From assembly GCA_942492715.1 (NCBI GenBank), contig CALOFW010000026.1, positions 62,001 to 126,000 of the forward strand: 64,000 nucleotides of DNA. The letters run 5' to 3'. The notes beneath the pieces were generated by a model that was given only the letters and a program-made list of their open reading frames with translations, searched no databases and was not told where the DNA came from. Shown in pieces: positions 17,727-23,928 of this stretch; within the stretch, counting starts at the first letter, position 1, and each line of letters opens with the position of its first letter. This stretch comes from Sva-07 sp942492715. GTDB taxonomy: Bacteria; Actinomycetota; Acidimicrobiia; Acidimicrobiales; Ilumatobacteraceae. Position numbers and translations under genes: made by a program.

Positions 17727-17858
17727 GTTCGAGACCCCTTCGTTCGTGTCGTTGCCGAAGCTAGCCGGTTCCCGACGCACCATCGGGGAGCCGACTCGCG
17801 GATCTTCGCCGCGATGGTACGGTCGAGAACTCGACTACTCGGTTCCTGGGAGGTCCCG

Positions 17859-18116
17859 ATGGCTCACATCTTCATCCAACACGAGGTCGCCGACTACGAC
17901 ACATGGCGTCCGATCTTCGACGCCGACAAGCCAGGCCGTGAAGCTGCAGGAGCCACCGATGTGGCGGTCCTTCGCGACGCCGACAACCCCAACTCCATCT
18001 GGATGGTCATGGAAGCGGACCCGGCGATCGTCGAGCCGATGATGAGCGATCCTGAGCGGGGAGCACAGATGCAGGCGGCCGGCGTGCTCGGGCCACCGCA
18101 GGTCTGGGTGAGCTGA
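17859..18116 (+). CDS. Small ferredoxin-like-fold (ABM/cyclase-like) protein
   Basis: ATG 17859 follows GGGAGG. The 85-residue product MAHIFIQHEVADYDTWRPIFDAD looks like the small monooxygenase or cyclase-like dimeric alpha-beta barrel proteins. It continues with VAVLRDADNPNSIWMVMEAD and ends AAGVLGPPQVWVS. No catalytic residue can be assigned. The gene stands alone, divergent from the HdeD-like gene, and a strong hairpin lies 12 bases after its stop. Confidence 0.65.
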   Translation: MAHIFIQHEVADYDTWRPIFDADKPGREAAGATDVAVLRDADNPNSIWMVMEADPAIVEPMMSDPERGAQMQAAGVLGPPQVWVS

Positions 18117-18127
18117 CCTCCCCTGAA

Positions 18128-18170
18128 CTCGTGAACTACTTGCGCACATGGGCCGCAGGTGGTTCACGAG
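18128..18170. terminator. 17-bp hairpin, possible terminator; relative of hairpin at 34481
   Basis: Arms CTCGTGAACTACTTGCG and CGCAGGTGGTTCACGAG pair over 17 positions (two G-U) around a nine-base loop. It follows the gene at 17859. The hairpin at 34481-34523, next to tRNA-Leu, has the same outer stem, with differences at paired inner positions. Confidence 0.6.
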
Positions 18171-18181
18171 AACGGTGGGAC

Positions 18182-18210
18182 CTGGTGTCGGAGGGATGAG
18201 TTGCACCATC
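18182..18210. repeat. Island repeat R1, contains tRNA-Leu 3'-end sequence
   Basis: CTGGTGTCGGAGGG here is identical to the complement of the tRNA-Leu 3' end at 34537. It continues ATGAGTTGCACCATC as in R3. It lies just beyond the end of the MazF-like gene. Confidence 0.65.
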
Positions 18211-18238
18211 GGCAGACGGACTGCGCTGGCGCGCCCGG

Positions 18239-18553
18239 TCAGATTCCGAGCAAGTCGGCGATGAGCTCGCGGATTTGTTGAAGCATGACGGGCCCGACGT
18301 TGGCATCTGTCGCTTCGACGATGCGATCGACGCTGATCGTGGTCGGGAGGTGCGTCTGAGCGACACCGAACCCGGCGACGTCGACCTCGCTCAGCCACCC
18401 TCGTCTGTTCGTCGTGCACGGAACGACCACGACCGCGTGTTGACGGAACTCGAGGACATCGTCGGACGTGACCACGATCGCCGGGCGAGCGAACCCGGGC
18501 TCACCCCTCGCTGGTGTGCCGAAGTCACAGCGGACGATGTCACCGGCTCGCAT
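18239..18553 (-). CDS. MazF/PemK-type toxin (endoribonuclease)
   Basis: Start ATG 18553 (MRAGDIVRCDFGTPARGEPG), 104 residues. It shows the MazF/PemK order: GDIVRCDF, then RPAIVV after GEPGFA, then VVVVPCTTN, and late TTISVDRIVEA. The Arg after GEPGFA and the Thr of PCTTN match catalytic positions of the family, which cuts single-stranded RNA in the cytoplasm. Its start overlaps the end of the antitoxin gene by 14 bases, so the pair is coupled with the antitoxin first. It is one of three toxin-antitoxin pairs in this island. Confidence 0.85.
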   Translation of the reverse strand: MRAGDIVRCDFGTPARGEPGFARPAIVVTSDDVLEFRQHAVVVVPCTTNRRGWLSEVDVAGFGVAQTHLPTTISVDRIVEATDANVGPVMLQQIRELIADLLGI

Positions 18554-18761
18554 CAGCGACGTCGCTTGCCGACGCGTCCAAGACGGCCACGTCGTCGTCA
18601 TCGAGCGGAGCGCTGGAGAGCTGAGCGCCGATGATCCGACGGCGTTCCCGGCGGATCAGCTTCTCGAGCTGTGCGTCAAGCGTGACGCCGTCGCGCTCTG
18701 CGAGTTGACGGAGCGCATCGCGGGTCTGGACCGAAACCTTGATGGTAGTCGATTCAGGCAT
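18540..18761 (-). CDS. Antitoxin of MazF-like toxin (ribbon-helix-helix type)
   Basis: I chose ATG 18761 (MPESTTIKVSVQTRDALRQLAERDG) because a -10 box lies seven bases upstream, fitting a leaderless start. 73 residues. The N terminus resembles a ribbon-helix-helix DNA-binding domain (TIKVSVQTRDALRQLAERDGVTLDAQLEKLI). The acidic C terminus (APLDDDDVAVLDAS) would wrap the toxin. It probably represses its own promoter, as is usual for such antitoxins. Assignment rests on order, size and overlap with the toxin. Confidence 0.8.
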   Translation of the reverse strand: MPESTTIKVSVQTRDALRQLAERDGVTLDAQLEKLIRRERRRIIGAQLSSAPLDDDDVAVLDASASDVADASR

Positions 18762-18768
18762 ACCGATG

Positions 18769-18774
18769 AGTATA
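18769..18774 (-). promoter_or_regulatory. -10 box of the MazF-type operon
   Basis: On the minus strand TATACT is followed by seven bases and then ATG 18761, with no ribosome binding site. This fits a leaderless toxin-antitoxin mRNA. Confidence 0.55.
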
Positions 18775-18782
18775 CCCGACCA

Positions 18783-18814
18783 GTTTCGGAGGGATGAGTG
18801 CACCTCACCCCACG
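18783..18814. repeat. Island repeat R2 (degenerate copy)
   Basis: TCGGAGGGATGAGTGCACCT continues into CACCCCACG, sharing both ends with R3 but with a short internal deletion. It sits just upstream of the MazF-type promoter. Between it and 18928 I see nothing else. Confidence 0.55.
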
Positions 18815-18927
18815 GCGCGAGTCGCGGCCCACGGAAGGGCGCCGGGTCGTGCCCGCCGAAGCAGAGCGATGCTTGCCAGCAACGTGTGAGATGCTCAGGC
18901 GACCCGCGACCTACCCTCCCGACGCAG

Positions 18928-19338
18928 TCAGCGGAGTTCCAGTCGTTCCAGCGGCTGTCCGGTCAGCGCGGCGATCAGTTCGTAGTCCTTGTCGAGATGG
19001 AGCACGGTGAGTTCGGCGAGCTCCGCCGTGGCTGCGACCAGCAGGTCCGGAATCGACGGTGCTCGGTGTTGCCCGCGCTCGGCGAGTGCCGACTGGACCG
19101 CGACGGCCCGGTCCTCGATGAGCGGCGTGAGGTACTCGACCGGCATCGAAGCGATCGGAGGCTCGGCGAAGAGTACGTGGTGATCGCCACGGGATCGGGC
19201 GGAGAAGCCGACCTCGAGGCGCGTCACGGTGCTGATGCGGACGAGTCCCCGCGCGATCCGCTCTGCCCACGTCGCTGCCTCGGCTGCGAGATGGAGCCGG
19301 CCGATCGCCGACTTGTCGATCAGCCAGGTCGTCGTCAC
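18928..19338 (-). CDS. VapC-type PIN-domain toxin
   Basis: GTG 19338 overlaps the antitoxin stop by four bases. The 136-residue protein has the PIN acidic residues Asp8 (WLIDKS), Glu42 (VTRLEVGFS), Asp98 (SIPDLLVAATA) and Asp116/118 (HLDKDYELIA). These bind metal in the family of VapC ribonucleases. Length is normal. All catalytic residues are kept, so this toxin may be active even though its antitoxin looks altered. The strand and antitoxin-first order match the other two pairs of the island. Confidence 0.88.
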   Translation of the reverse strand: MTTTWLIDKSAIGRLHLAAEAATWAERIARGLVRISTVTRLEVGFSARSRGDHHVLFAEPPIASMPVEYLTPLIEDRAVAVQSALAERGQHRAPSIPDLLVAATAELAELTVLHLDKDYELIAALTGQPLERLELR

Positions 19339-19556
19339 GACCGGGCGTCGGACATGACCCCAGGATCATCGAGGTCCGCAGTCAGCGACGCCAACCGCTC
19401 CAGTGTGTCGACCGTGACCGGACCCGATGATTCGGACCGTTCGCGTTCGAGTGCCCTGCGGAGGTACGCGGTTCGAGACAGTACGGGTCTCCGACCGACT
19501 TCGGCCGCTCGTGAAAGCGGCAATTCTCCGGCACTGCGGTCTTGGTCGGACTGCAT
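19335..19556 (-). CDS. VapB-type antitoxin, N terminus probably damaged
   Basis: I chose ATG 19556 (MQSDQDRSAGELP), 73 residues. The C-terminal two thirds (LSRTAYLRRALERERS to LDDPGVMSDARS) match VapB antitoxins with a TEYLRRAL-type helix. The expected first strand of the ribbon-helix-helix (of the kind VLIRDVPDEVL) is not found in any frame upstream. The DNA on that side instead joins a serine-recombinase remnant on the other strand. A deletion or insertion may have removed the true start, so DNA binding could be lost. It overlaps the toxin start by four bases. Confidence 0.6.
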   Translation of the reverse strand: MQSDQDRSAGELPLSRAAEVGRRPVLSRTAYLRRALERERSESSGPVTVDTLERLASLTADLDDPGVMSDARS

Positions 19557-19817
19557 GCGTGGAGTGGGGTGTGCGTTCGCGACAACCGACCGGCAGTCTT
19601 GGACTGTCCCGAAAGCGCGCCTCGCGGACGACAGGGCTGTGAGCAGTGCGGACGAGGTGCCGGGCCCGCTGGAGCGCCTCACGTCACAGGGTGCAAGGAC
19701 CCCAATTGCTTCCTCATCAAGCGTCGCGGGAAGCCGCTCAATACTGACGCACCAAGGCCCAACGACCTGGCAACGATCTCATGTCGGGCCGGTCCGACGC
19801 GGCACCTGCGCGCGCTC

Positions 19818-20058
19818 CCGCCGGCCGATGACCTCGCCGAACAGTCCGAGCGAGTCGCTCAACTCCTGTCCGACATCGACGTCGACCAGATCTGGGAAGC
19901 GGCCACCGAGACCGAGAGGCGAACCCTGCTCGACGAGTACGTCTCGGCGGTGCAGGTCAAGGGCGACCACCTCGAGGTCGAGGTGCGAGGAGCCCCGAAA
20001 ATCAACGTAGCCCTACACGAGGCAGGGCTACGGAATCGAACAGTTGAGATTGCTGGTG
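19818..20058 (+). pseudogene. Serine recombinase, C-terminal remnant
   Basis: The frame reads DDLAEQSERVAQLLSDIDVD, then IWEAATETERRTLLDEYVSAVQVKGDHLEVEVRGAP. That is the usual C-terminal helix and strand of large serine recombinases. No catalytic resolvase domain or zinc-ribbon region is present upstream, where the DNA (19557-19817) reads as nothing recognisable. It is therefore a fragment of an integrase. It runs into repeat R3 and supports the view that 18-21 kb is an integrated, decaying island. Confidence 0.6.
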
Positions 20059-20089
20059 TCGGAGGGATGAGTTGCACCATCACCCCACG
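20053..20089. repeat. Island repeat R3 (longest copy)
   Basis: CTGGTGTCGGAGGGATGAGT followed by TGCACCATCACCCCACG. The first 14 bases equal the complement of the tRNA-Leu 3' end. It follows the recombinase remnant and lies 24 bases beyond the end of the DUF5615 gene. Confidence 0.65.
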
Positions 20090-20112
20090 CAGGTCGCAGA
20101 CATCGCGCGGAG

Positions 20113-20442
20113 TCAGCGGAGTTCGATGAGTCGATCGCCCGCTTCAACCATGGTCACGATCTGGTCGATCAGCGGCTCGAACCAGGCGAGCAGCGAGGCG
20201 CGCCGGGTGTTGCCGACCCGAATCCACACGACGGCTGGCGCATCCACGCCAGTGGCCAGCATGTTGGCGAAGTCCTCGTCCTTGGTCACGATCACTGCTT
20301 GGTGTTCGAGTGCATGGCGCCAGAGCTCGCGGTCCGGGATGTCGCCCGGGCCGATGTCGATGACGTGCTCGGCAACGTGGCCGTGCTCGTCAAGCAGCAG
20401 CGCCAGCGCGGGCGGCAGTTGGGCATCGACGAGGAACCGCAC
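20113..20442 (-). CDS. DUF5615 PIN-like toxin
   Basis: GTG start at 20442, 109 residues. The opening MRFLVDAQLPPALALLLDEHGH and the middle HQAVIVTKDEDFANML, then VWIRVGNTRRASLL, are the DUF5615 (PIN-like, Mut7-C related) pattern. The Asp residues of VDAQLP and TKDEDF are the expected metal ligands. Such proteins pair with DUF433 antitoxins, and a DUF433 gene ends four bases upstream. The toxin activity is inferred from that pairing. Confidence 0.85.
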   Translation of the reverse strand: MRFLVDAQLPPALALLLDEHGHVAEHVIDIGPGDIPDRELWRHALEHQAVIVTKDEDFANMLATGVDAPAVVWIRVGNTRRASLLAWFEPLIDQIVTMVEAGDRLIELR

Positions 20443-20446
20443 GCCC

Positions 20447-20671
20447 TCAGGACGCGTTCACGACTCGGTGATCCGCTTGGATCGCCGCGTAGGCGAGACA
20501 CGCCTTGATGTCCTCGGCAGCGAGATAAGGGTAGTCCGCGAGGATCTCGTCCTCCGTCGCTCCGGCTGCCAGCAACGAGAGGACGTCGGCGACGCGCATT
20601 CGAGTCCCGCGAACGGCAGGACGTCCATGGACGATCTCCGGGTCGATCGAGATGCGGTCCAGCAACGACAT
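20447..20671 (-). CDS. DUF433 antitoxin
   Basis: A 74-residue protein with the DUF433 signature: ISIDPEIVHGRPAVRGTRMRVADVLSLLAAGATEDEILADYPYLAAEDIKACLAYAA. The family has a helix-turn-helix-like fold and is the usual antitoxin partner of DUF5615 toxins. ATG 20671 lies six bases after TATCCT with no ribosome binding site, so it may be leaderless. It is the first gene of a two-gene operon. Confidence 0.88.
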   Translation of the reverse strand: MSLLDRISIDPEIVHGRPAVRGTRMRVADVLSLLAAGATEDEILADYPYLAAEDIKACLAYAAIQADHRVVNAS

Positions 20672-20677
20672 GGAGTG

Positions 20678-20683
20678 AGGATA
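20678..20683 (-). promoter_or_regulatory. -10 box of the DUF433/DUF5615 operon
   Basis: TATCCT on the minus strand, six bases before ATG 20671. Fits a leaderless start, as for the MazF-type pair. Confidence 0.45.
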
Positions 20684-20788
20684 CCGAGCGTGGACTCAGC
20701 CACGGAGCCTCGACGTGAAGACTCCCGGCGACGCCTGCCTGCCCACCGCCCGAAACTCGGTTGCGCTGCTCGATCTTCGCGCTAACAC

Positions 20789-20840
20789 CCGTGGGGGTTC
20801 AACTCCGTGTCGGAGGGATGAGTTCCACCATCACCCCACG
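20789..20840. repeat. Island repeat R4 preceded by a tRNA T-arm-like sequence
   Basis: CCGTGGGGGTTCAACTCC (20789-20806) resembles the T arm of tRNA-Leu (CGTGGGGGTTCAAGTCC) read on the plus strand. It is followed by GTGTCGGAGGGATGAGT and CCACCATCACCCCACG. It may mark one edge of the island. The remaining bases of 20672-20939 hold nothing else I can name. Confidence 0.5.
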
Positions 20841-20939
20841 ACAGGATTGATTCGCTCGGCGCGGCCCACGCTCGCGAATCGCGAACTGGAGCGAACCCGC
20901 AGCACCACGTCGACCTCGACGCCGGCACGCCGAACGGGT

Positions 20940-23309
20940 CTACTGGCGTGACATCGCGACGCGCAGTCGCTCCTCCGGGTCGATGTAGTGATCGTGATCG
21001 TCGTCGCCGAGATCGAGCTGGACCCAGCGGATCGTGCCGGTGAATCGGCTGGTGCCCGTCGTGTAGTCGGGCGAGACGGTGGTGCCCGACTCGTAGCCGA
21101 TGTCGGTGGTCTCATCGGCGGAGAACACGAGTGGTTGGGTGTGCTCGACGCGCCCGGTGCCGACGGCCGAGCCGTCGTGGTACAGCGTGACGTCGCCGCC
21201 CTTGGCGAGGCCGCCACCGTCGTACGAGAACTCGACACGTATCTGGTGGTTGCCCTCGGGGACGGGCTGTTCGGCGCGAACGGTGAACCACTGGATGCCG
21301 AGCACGTTGTAGCAGAACGTCGCGAGGCCCTCGTGGAGGTAGAACGACCATCCGCCGAACCGCCCGCCCTGGGCGATGATCACGCCGTTGGCCCCGCCGG
21401 CCGGGACATCGACCTCGGCGGTGACCGAGAACGACCGGTTCTTGATGCTCAACACGCTGTTCTCGGAGAGCCGTCCCATGCCCTGGAAGAACTGCTGGCT
21501 CGTGCCCTTGATCAGGGTTGGACGCCCGGCGAGGTCGGGGTTCAGCCGCTCCGCGGTGCGGTCGTCCATCGGCAGGACGTTGTACTTCGTCGCCTCGATC
21601 AGGAAGAGACGTTGGAGCTCGTGCAGCTTGTCCGGGTGCTGCTCGGCGAGGTCATGGGCCTGGCTGTAGTCGACGTTGCCGTCGTAGAGCTCCCACACGT
21701 CGTCGTCGAAGGCCGGCAGATCGCCGCCGACCATCACCCACGGCGTGCGGTGCTTGGTGACCGCACTCCAGCCCTGGTGGTAGATACCCCGGTTGGCGAA
21801 CATCTCGAAGTACTGCAGGTCGTGACGCTCGGGCTCCTCGGGCGCGTTGAAGGTGTAGAGCATGCTCGTGCCCTCCATCGGCGACTGCATCACCCCGTTG
21901 ACGAATGTCGGCTCAGGCAGACCCGCCGCTTCGAGGATCGTCGGTGCCAGGTCGATCACGTGCGTGAACTGCTCACGCAGCCCACCCGGGCCGTCGATGC
22001 CCTCCGGCCAGTGCACGATCGTCGCGTTGCGGGTCCCGCCCCAGTGCGAGGCCACCTGCTTGGTCCACTGGAACGGGGTGTTCATCGCCCAGGCCCAGCC
22101 GACCGCATAGTGGTTGTACGACGCGGGGCCGCCGAACTCGTCGATCTTGCTCAGCATGAACTCCGGCGTCTCGAGCGCCGCCATGCCGTTGAAGTTCGCC
22201 ATCTCGTTGAAGGCGCCGTTGACCGTGCCCTCGGCGGACGCGCCGTTGTCGCCGATGATGTAGTACACGATCGTGTTGTCGAGCACGCCGAGGTCGTCGA
22301 TCGCGTCGATGACGCGGCCGACGTGGTGATCGGTGTGCTCCAAGAACCCGGCGTAGACCTCCATCTGGCGTGTCAGCACCGGCTTCAACTCGTCGGGCAT
22401 GTCGTCCCAGGCGGGGATCTCGTCGTGACGTGCGGTCAGCTCCGCGTCGGCGGGGATCACGCCGAGTTCCTTCTGCCTCGCGAACGTCCGCTCGCGCTGC
22501 ACGTCCCAGCCGTCGTCGAACTGTCCGGCGTACTTCGCCGGCCATTCGCCAGGCACGTGGTGCGGTGCATGCGTCGCCCCCGGAGCGAAGTACATGAAGA
22601 ACGGCTTGTCGGGCATCAGCGCCTTCTGCTGGCGCACCCAGACCACGGCCTTGTCGGCCAGGTCCTCGGTCAGGTGATACCCCTCCTCGGGCGTGGCCGG
22701 CGGCTCGATGGGCGTGGTGCCCTCGTAGAGCGCCGGGTCCCACTGGTTGTTCTCACCACCGATGAAACCGTAGAAGTACTCGAAGCCGCTCCCAGTCGGC
22801 CACGCGTCGAACGGTCCCATCGGCGACGTCTGCCACACCGGCACCTCGTGACACTTGCCGAACTGCGCGGTCGAGTAGCCGTTCAACTTCAACGTCGTCG
22901 CCAACGGCGCCTTCGTGTTCGGCCGCAACGTGTTGTTGCCGGGCGCGGAGGTGGCGGTCTCGGTGATGCTGCCCATCCCGACCGAGTGGTGGTTGCGGCC
23001 CGTCAGCAGCGCCTGCCTCGTCGGCGCGCACAACGCGGTCGTGTGGAACCGGTTGTACCGGAGTCCACCGCCCGCGAGGCGCTCCGCCGTCGGCATGTTG
23101 CACGGTCCACCGAACGCGCTCGACGCCCCGAAACCGACATCGTCGATCAACACCACGAGCACGTTCGGCGCACCTGCGGGAGGCAACAGGGGCTCGATCG
23201 GCGGATACGACGTCGCCGGATCCTTCGCGTCGTACGTCGTGAGCCCCGGGGCCGGTCGGTCGGGAATCGGCAGCACGGAACGGGCGTGATGGTCAGGTGC
23301 GTTGGTCAT
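20940..23309 (-). CDS. Arylsulfatase (type I, Cys-type)
   Basis: ATG 23309 follows GGAGG at six bases. 789 residues. The alkaline-phosphatase-like fold is clear: NVLVVLIDDVGFG (Asp56 and Asp57 bind the metal), then HTTALCAPTRQALLTGRNHH, where Cys94 in CxPxR is the residue converted to formylglycine. Later IGDNGAS carries further metal ligands. The C-terminal part from about residue 640 looks like a jelly-roll domain (SVTAEVDVPAGGANGVII). No signal peptide is visible, so it is probably cytoplasmic. A maturase lies at the left edge of the window. Confidence 0.95.
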   Translation of the reverse strand: MTNAPDHHARSVLPIPDRPAPGLTTYDAKDPATSYPPIEPLLPPAGAPNVLVVLIDDVGFGASSAFGGPCNMPTAERLAGGGLRYNRFHTTALCAPTRQALLTGRNHHSVGMGSITETATSAPGNNTLRPNTKAPLATTLKLNGYSTAQFGKCHEVPVWQTSPMGPFDAWPTGSGFEYFYGFIGGENNQWDPALYEGTTPIEPPATPEEGYHLTEDLADKAVVWVRQQKALMPDKPFFMYFAPGATHAPHHVPGEWPAKYAGQFDDGWDVQRERTFARQKELGVIPADAELTARHDEIPAWDDMPDELKPVLTRQMEVYAGFLEHTDHHVGRVIDAIDDLGVLDNTIVYYIIGDNGASAEGTVNGAFNEMANFNGMAALETPEFMLSKIDEFGGPASYNHYAVGWAWAMNTPFQWTKQVASHWGGTRNATIVHWPEGIDGPGGLREQFTHVIDLAPTILEAAGLPEPTFVNGVMQSPMEGTSMLYTFNAPEEPERHDLQYFEMFANRGIYHQGWSAVTKHRTPWVMVGGDLPAFDDDVWELYDGNVDYSQAHDLAEQHPDKLHELQRLFLIEATKYNVLPMDDRTAERLNPDLAGRPTLIKGTSQQFFQGMGRLSENSVLSIKNRSFSVTAEVDVPAGGANGVIIAQGGRFGGWSFYLHEGLATFCYNVLGIQWFTVRAEQPVPEGNHQIRVEFSYDGGGLAKGGDVTLYHDGSAVGTGRVEHTQPLVFSADETTDIGYESGTTVSPDYTTGTSRFTGTIRWVQLDLGDDDHDHYIDPEERLRVAMSRQ

Positions 23310-23338
23310 TGCGAGCCTCCGGGACGGGAAATCGGTGA

Positions 23339-23728
23339 TCAGGTGAGGAGCTTGGACTTCTGGTTCTCGAACTCGGCGGCGGTGATGACGCCCTGGTCAC
23401 GGAGTGCAGCCAGCTTGGTGAGTTCGTCTGCGGTGCCGCCCGCAGCTGCGGTGGTGCGAATGTAGGCGTCCAGCTGCGCCTGCTGCTGCTGGGCCGCCGC
23501 GATGTTCCGAGCAGTCATCTTGTCACCATTGGCGATGATGTAGATCAACACACCCAACCACGGGACCACGATGACGAAGATTGCCCAGAGCGCCTTGGAG
23601 AATCCACCCATGTCGCTGCGGAAGACGTCGACGATCACCTGGAACACCAGCAGGATCCACGCGACCAACAAGAAGAGGATCAACATCGTCCAGAACAGGC
23701 CGAGGATGGGGTAGTCGTACGCGAGCAT
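23339..23728 (-). CDS. PLDc_N/SHOCT-domain membrane protein
   Basis: I chose ATG 23728 because AGGAG lies seven bases upstream. 129 residues. Two membrane segments (LFWTMLILFLLVAWILLVFQVI and ALWAIFVIVVPWLGVLIYIIA) match the phospholipase-D N-terminal membrane region, with the DVFRSDMGGFSKALW linker. After a Gln-rich stretch, a SHOCT domain follows (DELTKLAALRDQGVITAAEFENQKSKLL). SHOCT proteins are often membrane-stress or secretion-linked, but no role is proven. A 14-bp motif found five times in this region lies 85 bases upstream. Confidence 0.85.
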   Translation of the reverse strand: MLAYDYPILGLFWTMLILFLLVAWILLVFQVIVDVFRSDMGGFSKALWAIFVIVVPWLGVLIYIIANGDKMTARNIAAAQQQQAQLDAYIRTTAAAGGTADELTKLAALRDQGVITAAEFENQKSKLLT

Positions 23729-23813
23729 CGAGTTCTCCTGGATCGAGATGGGGCGTCGCCGACGCCCGCTCCGTGAATTGCGCCCTCGACTCGAGCGCAA
23801 CGGCACCGATCGC

Positions 23814-23827
23814 GCTATTCAGATTCG
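23814..23827 (-). promoter_or_regulatory. Motif site 1 (CGAATCTGAATAGC toward SHOCT gene)
   Basis: First of five 14-bp copies in 23.8-32.9 kb. It reads toward the SHOCT gene start at 23728 and lies between that gene and the LAL regulator at 23929. Confidence 0.55.
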
Positions 23828-23928
23828 CTCGGAGCGATGGTGACGAGCGGACGGCGCGACGAGACCGGACGGCCCGTTGCCCGGATCGAATGTGATCGGA
23901 TCTGACCGCGCTCTGGCAAGCTGGCCGT

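Noticed and set aside
18182..20840. CRISPR array
   Set aside because: Repeat spacing is irregular (about 600-1,270 bases) and genes lie between copies; no cas genes.
18182..20840. Integron cassette array
   Set aside because: No integron integrase, and the repeats lack recognisable attC core sites; kept only as cassette-like.
20988..23465. 825-codon plus-strand frame opposite the sulfatase
   Set aside because: Composition is that of an antisense shadow, with many Arg, Val, Leu and Asp and no motif; the sulfatase on the other strand has catalytic residues.
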